Source of the DNA: Enchytraeus crypticus
Taxonomy: Eukaryota; Annelida; Clitellata; Enchytraeida; Enchytraeidae
DNA: 64,000 nt
Assembly (NCBI GenBank): GCA_905160935.1
Contig: CAJHZI010000737.1
Span: forward strand, 787,001 to 851,000
Direction: 5' to 3'
Numbering within the stretch: position 1 is the first letter of the stretch; the number at the start of each line of letters is the position of its first letter. Of the stretch, positions 10,894-30,823 are shown one piece after another. Position numbers and translations under genes: made by a program. The notes under the pieces are model-generated. The model worked only from the letters and a program-made list of their open reading frames with translations, was not told where the DNA came from and did not search any database.

Positions 10894-11049
10894 AAGCATT
10901 AGCATTGTGATTTATTTAAATGATAAAAGCATGCTTTAGCATTGTGATTTAATATAGAGATATAGCATTAGCATTGTGATTTATTCAAATGATAAAGCAT
11001 TAGCATTGTGATTTATTCAAGTGATAAAGCATTAGCATTGTGATTTAAT
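10894..11049. repeat. 32-bp minisatellite
   Basis: About five copies of GCATTAGCATTGTGATTTAT plus TCAAATGATAAA. The last three copies are nearly identical and the first two are diverged. Confidence 0.9.
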
Positions 11050-12559
11050 GCGGATGCCAATAATGGACTCCAATTAGGCCTACGTTTTTTAAATTCCGTA
11101 TAGTCACACACATGACATCCCGCATGTGTTTACAATGTTTCCTTTCTTAGTTACTGTGTTGTAGTTTTCGTTATATCCTCTTTTTGCCCTCCATGGTTAT
11201 TAGTAATCGCTGCCTTCAGCTGGCGCTCCAATAGCAGTCGGCGCGGATTTAAGAAATAACCTCCATCACCATGGGAATTACTTACATGTACATTCAAAGC
11301 TGTCGACACTCAGCCTTCCAAAGTTTACGTTTTTGCTTTGATACAGCCATTAGGTCTTCCAATAGCTGGTAGATACTCAGTCTCAAAGTCCAGTATTCCT
11401 TGCCTGACGTTGAATGAGCTGCTTCAAAAATGTCAAAGGTTTTTTAAAGAATTTCCTAGCATATCCTAGCCCACGTTCCCTATGTTAAGAGATCACAGCG
11501 GAAACTTTAATTTTATTATTATATACAAAGCACTTATATTATAAAATCTATAAATACTCGAAAGAGAGTTAGGCTAAAGTACGTAAAGTTTAGTGTTCTC
11601 TGGGCTACTTAGTCTGTATAAGCCTATTTGTAAGCGCATGACTTATTATTTTAAATTTAAGAGCATTCAACTGGACACAACTGGCCAATGAACTAATTAT
11701 TCTGTAGAGGACAAAGCAGATTTATTATAAGTATTGAATTATTGATAACTAATTTGTTAATATAATTAACAAATCGAAGAACTGATAATGCGATAAGAGG
11801 CACTGTGCACTATGTACGCTATTCTGCCTTTACTGTCAATTGTGTGGTCTGACAATTAATTAGCTTTTGACTTATAAGTAGTACTTGAGGAGATATGCCG
11901 AAGTATTCCGAACCATTGTCTTCTTTATCTTACTCTACAACAGCTTGACCTAAGGGGCAAATTAAGGGACTTCTATTGCATAAAACACTTTAATACACAT
12001 GATCTGCCATGATGATATCTATCACATTATATAGTATGACGGCTTTTTAACTTGTTCTCTAATTTGAGTAATTGTGACATTCAATTCTACTTCGTCTGAA
12101 ATGTAACATATAACCTAAACATTACAGTCAGGAAGCAATTATATATTTGGTTAAGACTCACTAAACACTTATTTTTCGCTCTCTGATCAGCCCTTTTTCG
12201 ATATTAAAACCAATTTGACTGAACTATAAATCGATCAATTCATTATTAACCGAAAACAATCCAGAATATATCATTGGAGATAGTTCAAAGAGGCCAAGTC
12301 TCTTAAATTCCTATATTTGAAGCCGTTAACAGTAGTCTACGTGCTTAGTGAGGAACGAACTACCAAAGATCTTTAAAAGAAGTAGATATGGCATGACTGT
12401 TGTTTCAGTGATACCAGTTTAGTAACAAGAGCGACTTGATATCAAGCATACTCCATTTAATCGTGAGGGTAAACAAAGCCCATTTGTCATGTGTATTTAA
12501 TAGCAATTTCTGTAATTTCGGATTTATTTCATGATATTCGGTCTCTAAACGGTTTTAAG

Positions 12560-12825
12560 ATGATGTATTATTGCGCGTTTGGGTATACAAATTCCAGAAA
12601 TCAGGAAACAAAGAACGGGGAATATCCGTTAAGAGATTTGAAATAAAATTTGTTTGCATTTTGTTTTTAAAAAATATACATCCAATTAATAGGAATTCGT
12701 TTCAAATAATTTTTTGTCATGACGATATATTGGATAGATGTGACGATAAATGTGCTACTAAAGTGTTTCAATATCGTTCAAAAGCTTTGCAAATGTTCAA
12801 AAACTTCATTATTTTATGCCTTTAA
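12560..12825 (+). pseudogene. degenerate THAP zinc-finger domain
   Basis: Two overlapping frames together resemble a THAP domain (C2CH DNA-binding finger of THAP proteins and P-type transposases). Frame one, from ATG 12560, has YYCAFGYTNSRNQETK. The adjacent frame continues with KERGISVKRF, the usual GIS-F-RF turn, and later SFQIIFCHDDILDRCDDK in the place of the C-x2-H end. One base is out of register between the pieces, the second cysteine is Tyr, and the final His is Asp. It is therefore a dead copy. Whether it came from a host gene or a transposon cannot be told. Confidence 0.5.
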
Positions 12826-13005
12826 ATAACGATCAGCTGATATTGTTTACCTCTGGCTAGCAAAATTAGTAGTTGGCATCACTGGAATTCTTGAACCCAA
12901 TGTTTACAATGGTTGAGATTGCCTTTAACACTTCTGCGGTTTTTCTTTATTCTATGCGAACTACCTACTCTGGCCATCAGAAATTAGGTAAAAATGATCT
13001 TCTCT

Positions 13006-13040
13006 CTTAGTGCACTGCCTACTGGCAGTCCACGGTATGT
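13006..13040 (-). repeat. LINE B 3'-terminal fragment
   Basis: TCTCTCTTAGTGCACTGCCT then ACTGGCAG and CACGGTATGTAACGC is the reverse complement of the LINE B end. Only about 35 bp remain. Confidence 0.7.
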
Positions 13041-13484
13041 AACGCATCGAATAACGAGTAATTAGAACAATTGTAGCAGTTTAATTATAACTCTCTCGCT
13101 AGTGTTGTGCCAAACGACAGGTTCAAGGTATATAATTTCCTACTCACAAGCTGCCTTTCACGCCCATAGGAGCATTTCATCGATTAACCAGTTAATCCCT
13201 TTATTAAACTCTAAATCCTACCCAGGACCACATCATAATATAGCCTAGAGGCTATAGCCTAAAATTAGTATGACTTCTGAGATTTGTTTCGCGTATCCAT
13301 CCTCAGTTCTTGCTCAGTCGCCTCTTATCACTTGTGCCGTTTAAACACTTCCTTATATTACTTGCATAATTCTTGCAATATCTCCTTTCAAAATTAACGT
13401 CTTGAAAATAGTCAAAATAATGCGTTGTGATGTAGAGATTGATCCAAAAACTTTTCGAGACCCATCACTCTAAACCAAGACCAA

Positions 13485-13550
13485 GATCATGACCGGAAAA
13501 ATCCGGTCTCAAGCGGTCTCGAGACCAAGACCAGGTCTCGACGACTACAA
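13485..13550. repeat. GAGACC/GGTCTC palindromic cluster
   Basis: A short cluster of GGTCTCGAGACC-type palindromes and AAGACCAAGACC steps, including a 7-bp hairpin GACCGGA-aaaa-TCCGGTC at 13491-13508. Function unknown. Confidence 0.6.
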
Positions 13551-13918
13551 GTCTGACATTTATCCATCAAAAGTAAAAGCTTCTTTTCACACCGTTTTCA
13601 GCGACTAAAAGAGGTAAACAAAAAGAGAAGTTTTAAATCTTGTTTACAGGAGTGGATCAAACATGGAAGATGTTTTTCTACGAAAATTGTATAACTTTTG
13701 TAAATATTTCTAGTTAATTTTTATAGTAATGTATTCATCAAGGATACTGCTTAGTTCTGCATTAACTTGTCTAATTTACGATTGTAGTTAAGGCCAGGGC
13801 TTAATGATATTCCGAATAATTTCTGTTGAGACTGGAATTGGACCATTTGTGTGCATATCCTAACCCCTGACCCGAATAGTGATGTAATGACGCAAAATAC
13901 CATTTATAATGCCATACT

Positions 13919-14815
13919 ATATAGGACGTGGAGTAAGACAAGGTTGTAGCATTTCGCCGCTGCTGTTTAACATTTACGCTGAGGCAATGATGGAGGAAAC
14001 CATGTAAGACTTGGAACAAGGAATAAAAGTAGGAGGGAATTTGTTACAAGATGTACGATTTGCAGATGACCAAGGAATGGTAGCGGGCAGCGAGATTGGA
14101 TTGCAGAAGATAATGGATAGGATGAATGATACGGCCCTAAGATATGGCATGAAGATTAATATAAAAGACCAAGGTTATGAGAGTGTCCAATAATAAAGGT
14201 GAAGTTAATATCACAATAAATGGTACAAAATTGAAACAGGTAAGGAGTTTCAAATATTGGGGTCATACTATAACTGATGATGGGAAATGTAAGACGGAAA
14301 TATGCAGTAGGATTGCACAAGCAAAAGCAGCCTTTGGTAGTAGAAAAGAACTATTAACAAAAAGTCTAAAGAAAAACAAAGATAAAGATAGTGAAAACTT
14401 TGGTTTGGACCACGCTATTGTATGGATGTGAGACATGGACCTTAAGGAAGGAAGATATTAGGAAACTGGAGGCATTGGAAATGTGGATTTGGAGTCGAGT
14501 GGAGAGGATTAGCTGGACTCAAAAGGTTACAAACAAGGAAGTCCTGGAGAGAGTTGACACAGATAGACAGTTGATAAATGTATTAAGAAATAGGAAGAAG
14601 AGATGGATAGGACACATTCTAAGGGGGGAAGGTCTATTAAAAGAGGTCATAGAAGGTAGAATGGAAGGAAAAAGAGGCAGGGGCAGGCCGAGATTAGGTA
14701 TGTTAGATGATTTAAAGACCCACTCATATGTGGAAATGAAGATTAAGGCGGAAGACAGAGAAGAGTGGAGGCGTTATGTACCATGGACCTGCCAGTAGGC
14801 AGTGCACTAAGAGAG
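13919..14815 (+). pseudogene. LINE B: 5'-truncated RTE-like retrotransposon with 11-bp target-site duplication
   Basis: The plus strand carries RT motifs GVRQGCSISPLLFNIYAEAM, then FADDQ in place of the catalytic YADD box, then YGCETW, ISWTQKVTNKEV, RWIGHILRG and a basic GKRGRGRPRLGMLDD end. Stops (TAA after MEETM) and frame changes (near 14165 and 14400) break it into three frames, so it is inactive. The 11-mer AATGCCATACT occurs immediately before it (13908-13918) and immediately after it (14816-14826): a target-site duplication that fixes both ends. The 3' end is GTGCACTAAGAGAG, a very short GA tail. This is the reference copy for the B fragments elsewhere. Confidence 0.92.
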
Positions 14816-14826
14816 AATGCCATACT

Positions 14827-15801
14827 GCGCCACTGTCTGTGATTGAAGAGCTAATCCGATTAGTAATTCCCCTTTGCAGCTGTCATAGATAGCTATACGA
14901 GAGTTTACTTTTCTCTGGGCTTTATAGGAGTTGGTATTTCATGTTGCTGTGAAGTTTTTTAAAGGTGCTGAATACTGAAATTTGAGGAAAAAAATTGAGC
15001 AGGTCTATAGAATTCTCTGACTAATGTATAAATCGCTGAAATCAAATATTCAAATCAAATAGTAATAGTATTTGTAATCAAATTTGGTTTTAACTGAGAA
15101 CTTTGGAATATAATTTATATTGATGATAAAAAGAAATGTGATGTAGATATATATTTGCTCAAATCTCCAGTGCATAAATCAATCTCCAAATATTTTACGT
15201 AATATTTATTTTTAAGCTGCAGTTTTAATGATATTTGTATTATTTTTTACAGTTTGAATGAATTACTACAGAATCAGAATTAACTTGGTCCCTTCAAATC
15301 ATTTTATGATACTGTAGGTGACAGTACTTGTAATATTTGCATATTGGCCTGATGGTGATCAAACATTGGTGATAGACGGATTGCATCGGACTCTTCAATT
15401 TTTATCATTATAGAACTCAAAATCATTTTTGCCAGCCCTAATCATGGCAGACAATGGATAAATTTCTTGCTTTAGTAATGCAAAGATTTACTAATTCTAA
15501 CATGCTTGGGGTTTCATTCATTGCGGGTAATCAAGAATACGAATCCAACTGAGGATTTGAAAATATTGCTCTGCCTAGCAATTGACTAAGTGAAAATAAC
15601 CAGCCGAAAAAGCAGTTGTCGCTAATACCTGATTATCATCACTTAACCCAATGGATGGACACTAACATTTAAAAGTTACAAGCCTCTGGATTGAAAGACT
15701 AGCATGCTCTGAATAATTTATACTTGTAAATTATTAATTCAACATCAGTATATTGATGCCAGTATTGTGGTTGTCACCACTTCCATCAACTTACTTGGAG
15801 A
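14827..15801. other. upstream region of PSKH1
   Basis: AT-rich DNA with no repeat family or exon recognised. The promoter and any 5' untranslated exon of the kinase should lie here, but no clear TATA or CpG-rich element is visible. Confidence 0.4.
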
Positions 15802-22975
<7,174 letters not shown>

Positions 22976-22979
22976 ATAG

Positions 22980-23340
22980 CTATTGGTCTTTGTCTTCCTC
23001 TGCGTATTAGTCGAATCTGTTGATGTGAATTGTGTTAATGCTTAAGAGATATAATCTTTGTCTTCCTCTGCGTATTAGTTTAATCTGCTGATGCGAATGG
23101 TCTTGGTGTGTAAGAGATAAATATAATCTTTGTCTTCCTCTTTGTATTAGTTGAATCTTTTGATATGAATCGTCTTAGTGCATAAGAGATAAATATAATC
23201 TTTGTCTTCCTCTTTGTATTATTCGAATGTATTGATATCAGTTGTAGGAGTGTATTAGTGAAATAGATATATAATCATAATTGAGCTTTGTCTTCCTCTC
23301 TGTATTGGTCGAATCTTTGATATCAGTCTTCTCAGTGACT
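22980..23340. repeat. five-copy tandem repeat starting right after the PSKH1 stop codon
   Basis: Units start CTTTGTCTTCCTCTGCGTATTA at 22988, 23056, 23128, 23200 and 23286 (spacing 68, 72, 72, 86). Each continues with TTGAATCTNTTGATATGAAT and TAAGAGATAAATATAAT. It would form the proximal 3' UTR. Confidence 0.92.
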
Positions 23341-24040
23341 ATATTAAATATATGTAATTTTAAATAATCCGTGGCAATAGTTGAATCAGTTGGCGTCTGT
23401 TTTCTTGGTTGAAATGTTAAAACTAAAGTTTGTAATGATGGCAAATATGCATGAGAAAATGACAAATATGAAATTTTATAATAATGATTTACAAATAGAG
23501 TTTGCTGCCGTTTTAAACTTTTATATGTCCTATTCATTTTACGTTGGACTGCTCTAATGACAAATGTGCCTATCTATGATGATGTCAGTGTGTTTGTTTT
23601 GTAATAATATCATGCATTCACTAGTCTACTTGATTATGAAATTATGAAACAGTAATTAAATTATGAAACAGTAATTAATTTTTAATATTGGCCAGCAAAT
23701 CAATGTGTCAGTCATTGGAAGCAAAATTCTATTTACCGACGATACAGATGAGATATATACCGTATATCATCTGTTTACTTGAGTTAGTTTATCAGCACTA
23801 GATAGAGTTCTACGTTACATAGAAAAGTGCATTCATTTTCACTCAGTTTGTTAACTGTTACTACCACACTATGAATTTTTTATTAAAGATTGTGAATTGA
23901 ATCGCTGATCTGGAGTGAGGTAGTAATAGAGTGACAGTGGGATTGGTGACCTGCGTACAGGATTAGTGATAATTTTCACTCGTGTGTACGACTGAACCTG
24001 TACACTACTTCTTATACAGCCATCAGTACCACTTTGTGTT

Positions 24041-24268
24041 ACATTGTACTGCACTGTATTACTTTGTACTGCATTGTACTGTATTGTAGTGCACTGTACT
24101 GTATTGCAGTGAACTGTACTGCATTTTACTGCACTGTACTACACTGTACTGAATTGTACTGAAATGCACTGCATAGAACTGCATTGTACTGAACTGTACT
24201 GCATTGCAGTTGTAGTGCATTGTACTGCATTGTACTGCATTATGCAGCACTGTACAGCATTACAGTGT
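24041..24268. repeat. ACTGN pentamer array (reverse complement of the 2081 array)
   Basis: Units GTACTGCATT, GTACTGCACT and GTATTGTA in 5-bp steps; the reverse complement gives CAGTN as at 2081-2670. Lies about 1 kb beyond the PSKH1 stop codon. 23341-24040 holds nothing recognised. Confidence 0.9.
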
Positions 24269-25183
24269 AGCTTCTTTACGTATATAATGACAGTCTGATG
24301 AAGTTACATTGTTGTCTCGTTGACTTAGTTTATTATTTAGAATATGCAACACTCTATAGCTGCATTATAATGAAAGGTTTAATAGTTTGTTGTAAGTTCG
24401 ATAATCATGTCTTAAATGCTGACATGTGCTTTTAGTCTCCTTTTGTTAAAAAAGAGATTTATGAAATCGAGCATGACCATTCATCTATATAACCGTCATT
24501 AACTCTATCATGAGCACTAGAGACTGGTAACACGTTAAACTTTTCTTTAGCTTTTCTCTTTATTAATTTGTAGCAGGTAAGAGTGCTTTGCTTTCATGTA
24601 AACCTGATTTGAAATAACCGATGCAGGCTGCTCGTCTCACATTAATCTCTCTCTGCCTTTCATATCAGATTTAACTGATAGTAAAATGAATTCAGATTTT
24701 TACAGACAAATTTAATTTTCTTATACTGTTGCTACTCGATTGACATTCACAATGGCAGAGTTGCACAGTTATTTCTTTCAGTTTCAACTAATAACTACAT
24801 GACTTGCACCTGCTGTATTCTCTGTTACATCTAACATGTGCTACGCTACTTGATACATCGCTTATTTTGCTTTTAGCAAATTTTATTGACCGCTCTTTAC
24901 TGGTCTCAGTCATTACTACGGTGCTATGTTTTTCATTAATCAAGACTCTTTGTATGCTTTTGTTTTTGTTTTCTATGTGACCGGGAAGGTCTGCTAGTCA
25001 GTCTATGATGGCAGAGTTATCTGTGTAATCATTATAACTTGCCTTTAATTTAGCTAAGTGTTATATTTCCTTATTGCTACCACTCTTGTTACTCTACTTA
25101 CCACGTGCCATTCTGAATTAAATTGTTAATTTAATTCGAATTCTTGTAATGTTAAATTATACCTCTTAAATTATATTTATACG

Positions 25184-25257
<74 letters not shown>

Positions 25258-27399
25258 CATTAGATTTAAGCGAATAGAGTGGTATGAACATATTGTGATT
25301 TGTGTGGGACAGAGAGGATTGGAGAAGGTCTATTCATATCCCGACCCTAGTTAAACTGATTGTCTATAAAGTTTTAGTGAAATTCTTTATGAATTGAACC
25401 TGCGAACTGTCTGTTGTTTGTGATTTATTGTTTACTGCCTTGCCTTATTCTATTTGTACTGCCTCATGTTTTTTCATTTGCCTAACACAACCTTCACTGA
25501 ATTTAAACAATTATATAATTGCCACAAATTTAATTGGAAAGATTCTACTATTATTTTACTAATTTTAATTTAATAAATTTAATATACTTAATTAATTAAT
25601 AAGTAATTAATTAAAATAATTAAGTACGTAAATTTCTGGTGTTGTTATAATTTATGACTGCAGTTTGTAGAGTCTACGCTCTATTTAGTACGTTGTCAAT
25701 TGGCAGATGAAATATTTAAATTCTTATACTCAATTAGTTAAATTCTTGCAGAAACCTATCACACTAAATACCGAGCAGCAACATTTCTACTCGTGTGATG
25801 CCTACAGATTTACTCTGTCGTTATCGATGTTAAACCCTTGTCTGTCTCTAAGCTGTGAAACTGGCATCTTCAGCAGGTTGTATTAAACGGGACACAATGC
25901 TTATCCTTGCCAATCAATTCTCTACATACAAGTAGTACTCCATGAGTCTTATTCCCCTTGTGTCGCTCGCTTGTGAATCCCTTGTAGCGTTAGTGATATG
26001 TTGGAGTCGAATCAAGAGACTAAAAGTTGCACTATTAATTTAGACTGATTTTAATTGATGAAATTGTTTATTTTGTGCATATAATTGTGTTTTTCAACCA
26101 AAATCAAAATTGTTGTTGGATTTGAAAGTCTGAACTATTCGTTGTTGTGCTGCTCCGAACAATATTTTCACGAAATGTTCAAGAAGTTGACTATTTTATA
26201 CATTATTTGAATGCACGAGTCAGCTAAGTGTTTTTTAATTATTTGAGTCAATCAGTTTGTATTTAGCGTTCAGTTTATCAGCTCAATATGATGACAGGGA
26301 CGTCCCTTGTGTTATCCGGGCAGACATTTGTTGACGTTAAATCAAAGCTAGCTATACTGCTATATTGCCTTGATTTCAGTTATATATAGATTTCTACTTT
26401 ACAGGAATTTTTCAATTAAATTGTTAATAATTTTTGAAAGTTAAATAATTTTTCTACATTAGTAGAAAAATTATTTAATTAATTTCATTAAATATTGTTT
26501 ATTAGTTATCCGTTTTCCTCTTCCTCTCTCTTCTTAGTGTGCTAAATGGAAGGTATAAGCTTAATAACTGTACTCATTGTCTGCTTTTTGAGAGCACTCC
26601 AACAATCAATCTGTAAATAACATTATAATGTCTAAGCCTTTTCAAATCTTATATTCTTTAAAAAATTAATTTCACACGTTATAGACGCAAGTTCTGCTGA
26701 TTTCTGGCGTAAATTGCTGTTTTTTAGTTTTTCGTTGTGTTCATGTTTCCATGGTTACTAGTAAACGTTTTTAATATTTTTAAACGTTGTCTATATGAAC
26801 TGCACAATGAATATCATGATGTTGGTCTCTGCAATTAACACAGATTAAGAAGAATCTTCCAAAACCCCTGAGACTTGTTATAACCTGTCTACACTCGATC
26901 TTCCAAAGTGGTTGGTCTTCCAAGTAGGCTATTAACCGGGCCTGATGTTGCTTAACCTTGTTCAATGAAGTGCTCACTAATGAAGTCTGGTTGTGTGTTG
27001 TTTGTTATCTCTTCCTATTTGGACATACTTGAGAAATTTAACCGATTCTTTATGGTCCATTTGTAGTCTCTTCTTGTTAGTTGTATGCAATTGAATAGTT
27101 ACCTGTAATTTAAGCAGTGGTATCAGTATTGTGGTCAAGTGTGTAGCACACTTGCCGAGCTAGCTGCAGTTAGTGAATCTAAACACAACTGGACTATATT
27201 TGACAGTGTTCTTGTGATAGTAAAGCAGACTCTTAGCTTTACTGTGTTTATGGGCGTGGATGAGTATATTTGGCATGATAATGATAGAGCGATTGTTAGT
27301 AATGGACGTATAACTTTGGACTTGCCTGGATTTAGATGTAAACATGGTTACGGACGTATTGCTGGTGGTAATATTGTCACCAATAACACGTGATCTTCA
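24269..27399. other. intergenic DNA with minor repeats
   Basis: No gene recognised. It contains a pure (TA)n run at 25190-25257, a partial copy of the (GAT)-tailed repeat at 25297-25365 (GGTCTATTCATATCCCGACC), a LINE D-like scrap at 26290-26345 (GACAGGGACGTCCCTTGTG) and a 17-bp-arm hairpin at 26441-26478. Confidence 0.6.
26441..26478. repeat. hairpin, 17-bp perfect arms
   Basis: Left arm TTAAATAATTTTTCTAC (26441-26457), loop atta, right arm its exact reverse complement (26462-26478). AT-rich; no gene adjacent. Confidence 0.85.
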
Positions 27400-27560
27400 G
27401 ATGTCACCGCCTGGGCTCGCCCGTCACTGACATCGCTTTCTAGTGAGGAAACTGACGTTAACGTTTGGTCATATTGTTACAGTCTGCGGTTTGTGGGATT
27501 GATAATGGAAATAAAAAGGAATAGATTATTACTAACATTAGCTTTTTTAGCTTTACCTTG
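27400..27560 (+). repeat. SINE1 copy lacking its tRNA head
   Basis: GGGCTCGCCCGTCACTGACA, TCGCTTTCTAGTGAGGAAAC, TGACGTTAACG, and later TTAGCTTTTTTAGCTTTACC. Body and tail only. Confidence 0.7.
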
Positions 27561-28960
27561 CATTAATATATTTCTCAGCTTGTTCGAAATCACCAGAAAT
27601 TTCTATAAAGTTATTTATTTGTGCAGAATCTGCTTGGAATTAAATACCCTTATCAAGCTTTACTAGTCGTATTTTTTGCTGATCTGATTTGTATAATTGT
27701 GTTGTATTATACTTTGTCTGACATATTTCTTACATTAAACGTAGTTTATATTTATTATTTTATTATATAATTTTTTTGCTTTATTGTCCTATTTCACAGT
27801 ATTGTTATAAATGAATTTCAGATTGTGATAGTTTATTAAACCTATTGTAAGGACTTAAGCCAAGTGCAAGGACAGACTTAGGAAAGTTTTCTTTTTCTTA
27901 AAGAGTGATTGATAGGTGGAACTTTTTGAGTGAGGAGGTTGTGAATGCGGTGTCGGTGAATAGTTTTAAAAATAAGCTTTATGTTGTAATCATGTATGAT
28001 TGGGGATTGAAAAAGCCCTTGGCTTTCTTCCCTTGTTCCTGCTACTTAAGTTTGAAGAAGGATTGGAATAACGAAAGATGGTAGCAGTTCTGGTAAATTC
28101 TGGTAAATTAGATATGCTTTAGCGGGCTAGAAAGCTGTGCAATAGCTGCCTATCGTGCTCTGTAAACGTTTGTTTTACTGCTGTTATAAATCCCAATTTT
28201 AAATAATCATTATCCTTTAATAGGCTAATAGTCTCGTTTGAGGTAAGTGATGCGATTCATCAATTCTATCTGCGTGCTAAACAAGCTATGCTAGAGATGT
28301 TACAGAATATCACAGAGTTTGTTTTGACCAGAGTAATAGTTAAGTATTTCTTTGCAGCAGGTAATTTCACGATGTTGAGCCGGTAATTTAGTGGTATAAC
28401 CACATTTGTGACGCTTTAGTTTGTAATTCTGGGCCAGCATTAGAGGTTGGGTTCATTGTGGTAGTATTTTCAGCAATATTAAGTATCTTTTATCTAAAAG
28501 ATTAAACTCAAAAGTCTGACTTTTCATGTAATTTAATAAACTCTTGCCGTGAACATGTTGGTGTTTTAAGTTCTGGTTATTTTCAATCTCATTGCGTGCT
28601 ACAGTTAATTTGCGTTGAACTGGTTTTGCCGGTAGGTGGATTTAATTGAATGCAGTAACAGCAAGCTCAGAAGCACAACGCTTTCTGTATTTCAGGTTGT
28701 TCATAAATTTATCTTATGAAGATGTAATGTTTGTTACAAAAGACAATATAGTAAGTAATTGGGCTCTTAATGACGCATTATGGAGAGTACTTAGTACTTT
28801 ACGATAAACTTTACATTTTGTGTACTTTACTTAAGATGGTGAAATATGCAAAATAAAATATGTAAAATTAACTAATTATGAATGTGGCAATTTGGTAGTA
28901 CAAAATTGAATTATTAACGCTTATAATTATTAATAGATCATAGATTTTTCATCTTGCATG
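27561..28960. other. intergenic DNA, nothing recognised
   Basis: AT-rich single-copy-looking DNA without convincing reading frames, tRNA boxes or known repeats. Confidence 0.4.
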
Positions 28961-28964
28961 ACTG

Positions 28965-29135
28965 TGTTTTAATCACCAGACCGGCACCATTTAGGATCTT
29001 TTTCTTTCTCTTCTGCACATGTTTTTTCAGATCGTTTGGAGTGAATCGATTTTTCAGTAACGTGATGGGGACGTCCCTGACATCATCCTTGTAGGAAGAA
29101 ACGGACGTTAAACATTTATTATTATTATTATTGAA
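28965..29135 (+). repeat. LINE D 3'-end fragment
   Basis: AATCACCAGACCGGCACCAT, GTGATGGGGACGTCCCTGAC, ATCATCCTTGTAGGAAGAAA, CGGACGTTAAAC, then (ATT)n. Same terminus as at 21110 and 63055. Confidence 0.85.
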
Positions 29136-29575
29136 CTAATCCTATTTTTAGACTTGTCCTTATTATATATGTAGCTATATTGCAGCTGATTCTATTGTAA
29201 TCGATTTGTCAGAGATTCTATTGAGGCTAGGCTCATCGCTGATGGCGTCATCTGGTGAATAAACTTTCGTTTTTGAATAGTTTTTAGTGAATTCAGGCGA
29301 GAAGGATTTAAAAGCCTCTTGCATCTCTACTGCGAGTCATTGTAGATTTTATGTAATTATTATTATTATTATTACAAGTTCTTGTAAATAAAAGATTCTC
29401 CAATAGATTGTTGTTCTATATATTGTACATTTGTTTGCGTATTTATATTGATTTGCTCTTCTTTAATAATTAATACTTAAATTTAAGTAAATAATTGAGT
29501 TAAGATATCCCTACCATAGTTAATTTTTTTACTGTTATCGCTTTCCAGAGATGAAACTGACGTTAAATCCGGGTT

Positions 29576-29830
29576 TACAGCATGAGCCGATACCTAGCTC
29601 ATGAGCCGATAGCTAGATCATGAGCCGATAGCTAGCTTATGAGCCGATAGCTAGCTCATGAGCCGATAGCTAGCTCATGAGCCCATAGCTAGCTCATGAG
29701 CTGATAGCTATCCCATGAGTCGATAGATAGCTAAGAGCCGATAGCTAGCTCATAAGCCAATAGCTAGCCCATGAGTCGATAGCTAGCTGATGAGCCGTTA
29801 GCTAGCTCATGAGCCGATAGCTAGCTGATG
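29576..29830. repeat. 19-bp minisatellite
   Basis: About 13 copies of CATGAGCCGATAGCTAGCT, with AGCTAGCT palindromic cores and point variants (CCGTTAG, CCCATAG). It follows a SINE1-tail fragment at 29535-29570 (TATCGCTTTCCAG, GAAACTGACGTTAAA). Confidence 0.95.
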
Positions 29831-30504
29831 ATCGCGTAGGATTCTGCATTGCGTATGATAGGCTGCTACAGTTGAGTCATAAATTCCTGGGCAGCCACGC
29901 GAGTCTGAGTGATTCTTATGATGAACTTTAGGCCTGACAACAGACTTCCAGCCATAGTTAAAGCTTAGGACTCGTTTTATCGCCAGCTTTCGGCCTCGAA
30001 AACAAGTCAGAGATATGTCTTACTCTGAATTTGAATCTTGCATTCATTGTTCAGCAGTCAGACATCTTATCGATATTTTAGTTTCCGAGTCAACTCTAAT
30101 CAGCAGTTAGGAATATGGGATGTTGCTTTTTGTTTATAAAGAACCAATGATATTTTGTAATACATACAAGATACGGTCAATAGGATATACATGTCTGTAC
30201 ATGTACTGTTGATATTTAACTATACTGTACGTGATAATAATATATTACGATGAAAATATACCGCATAAAACACCTTAATCTAGAGATCTAATAAATGTAG
30301 ATAAATTTATTATTAACTCGTAGGGGGTAGATGAAAGTTTCGAATACTATAGGCTCTTGTTGTAACATTGGTATACAATACTGAAGTGAAACTGATGTTA
30401 AATTCTGTTTTAATCTTTAGCGGGTTATTAATTTATTATACAAAACAACGATCATAACAGAGCACTCAAAATTACCGTACCTTTCTCAAATACTAATTCC
30501 TCTC
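29831..30504. other. intergenic DNA, nothing recognised
   Basis: No gene. A short ACTGAAGTGAAACTGATGTTAAA at 30380 echoes the SINE1 tail. Confidence 0.4.
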
Positions 30505-30536
30505 TCTCTTAGTGCACTATCCACTGACAGATCCGT

Positions 30537-30583
<47 letters not shown>

Positions 30584-30602
30584 ATATATTATAAATTATA
30601 TA

Positions 30603-30647
<45 letters not shown>

Positions 30648-30655
30648 TATATATA

Positions 30656-30703
<48 letters not shown>

Positions 30704-30823
30704 ATATATTATAAATTATATACTGTATATATATATACATGTATATATATATATATACATTATATATATAATATATATATACATGTATATATATAATATT
30801 ATATATATATATGTATATATATA

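Larger units (their letters stand above)
9609..13005. other. intergenic DNA between sulfatase and LINE B copy
   Basis: No intact gene recognised. It holds the tRNA-like element at 10320-10440, a minisatellite at 10894-11049 and a THAP remnant at 12560-12825. Segments at about 11150-11400 and 26690-26960 share short motifs (TTCCATGGTTA, CTTCCAAAG, GTCTTCCAA), so they may be copies of one decayed repeat. Confidence 0.5.
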
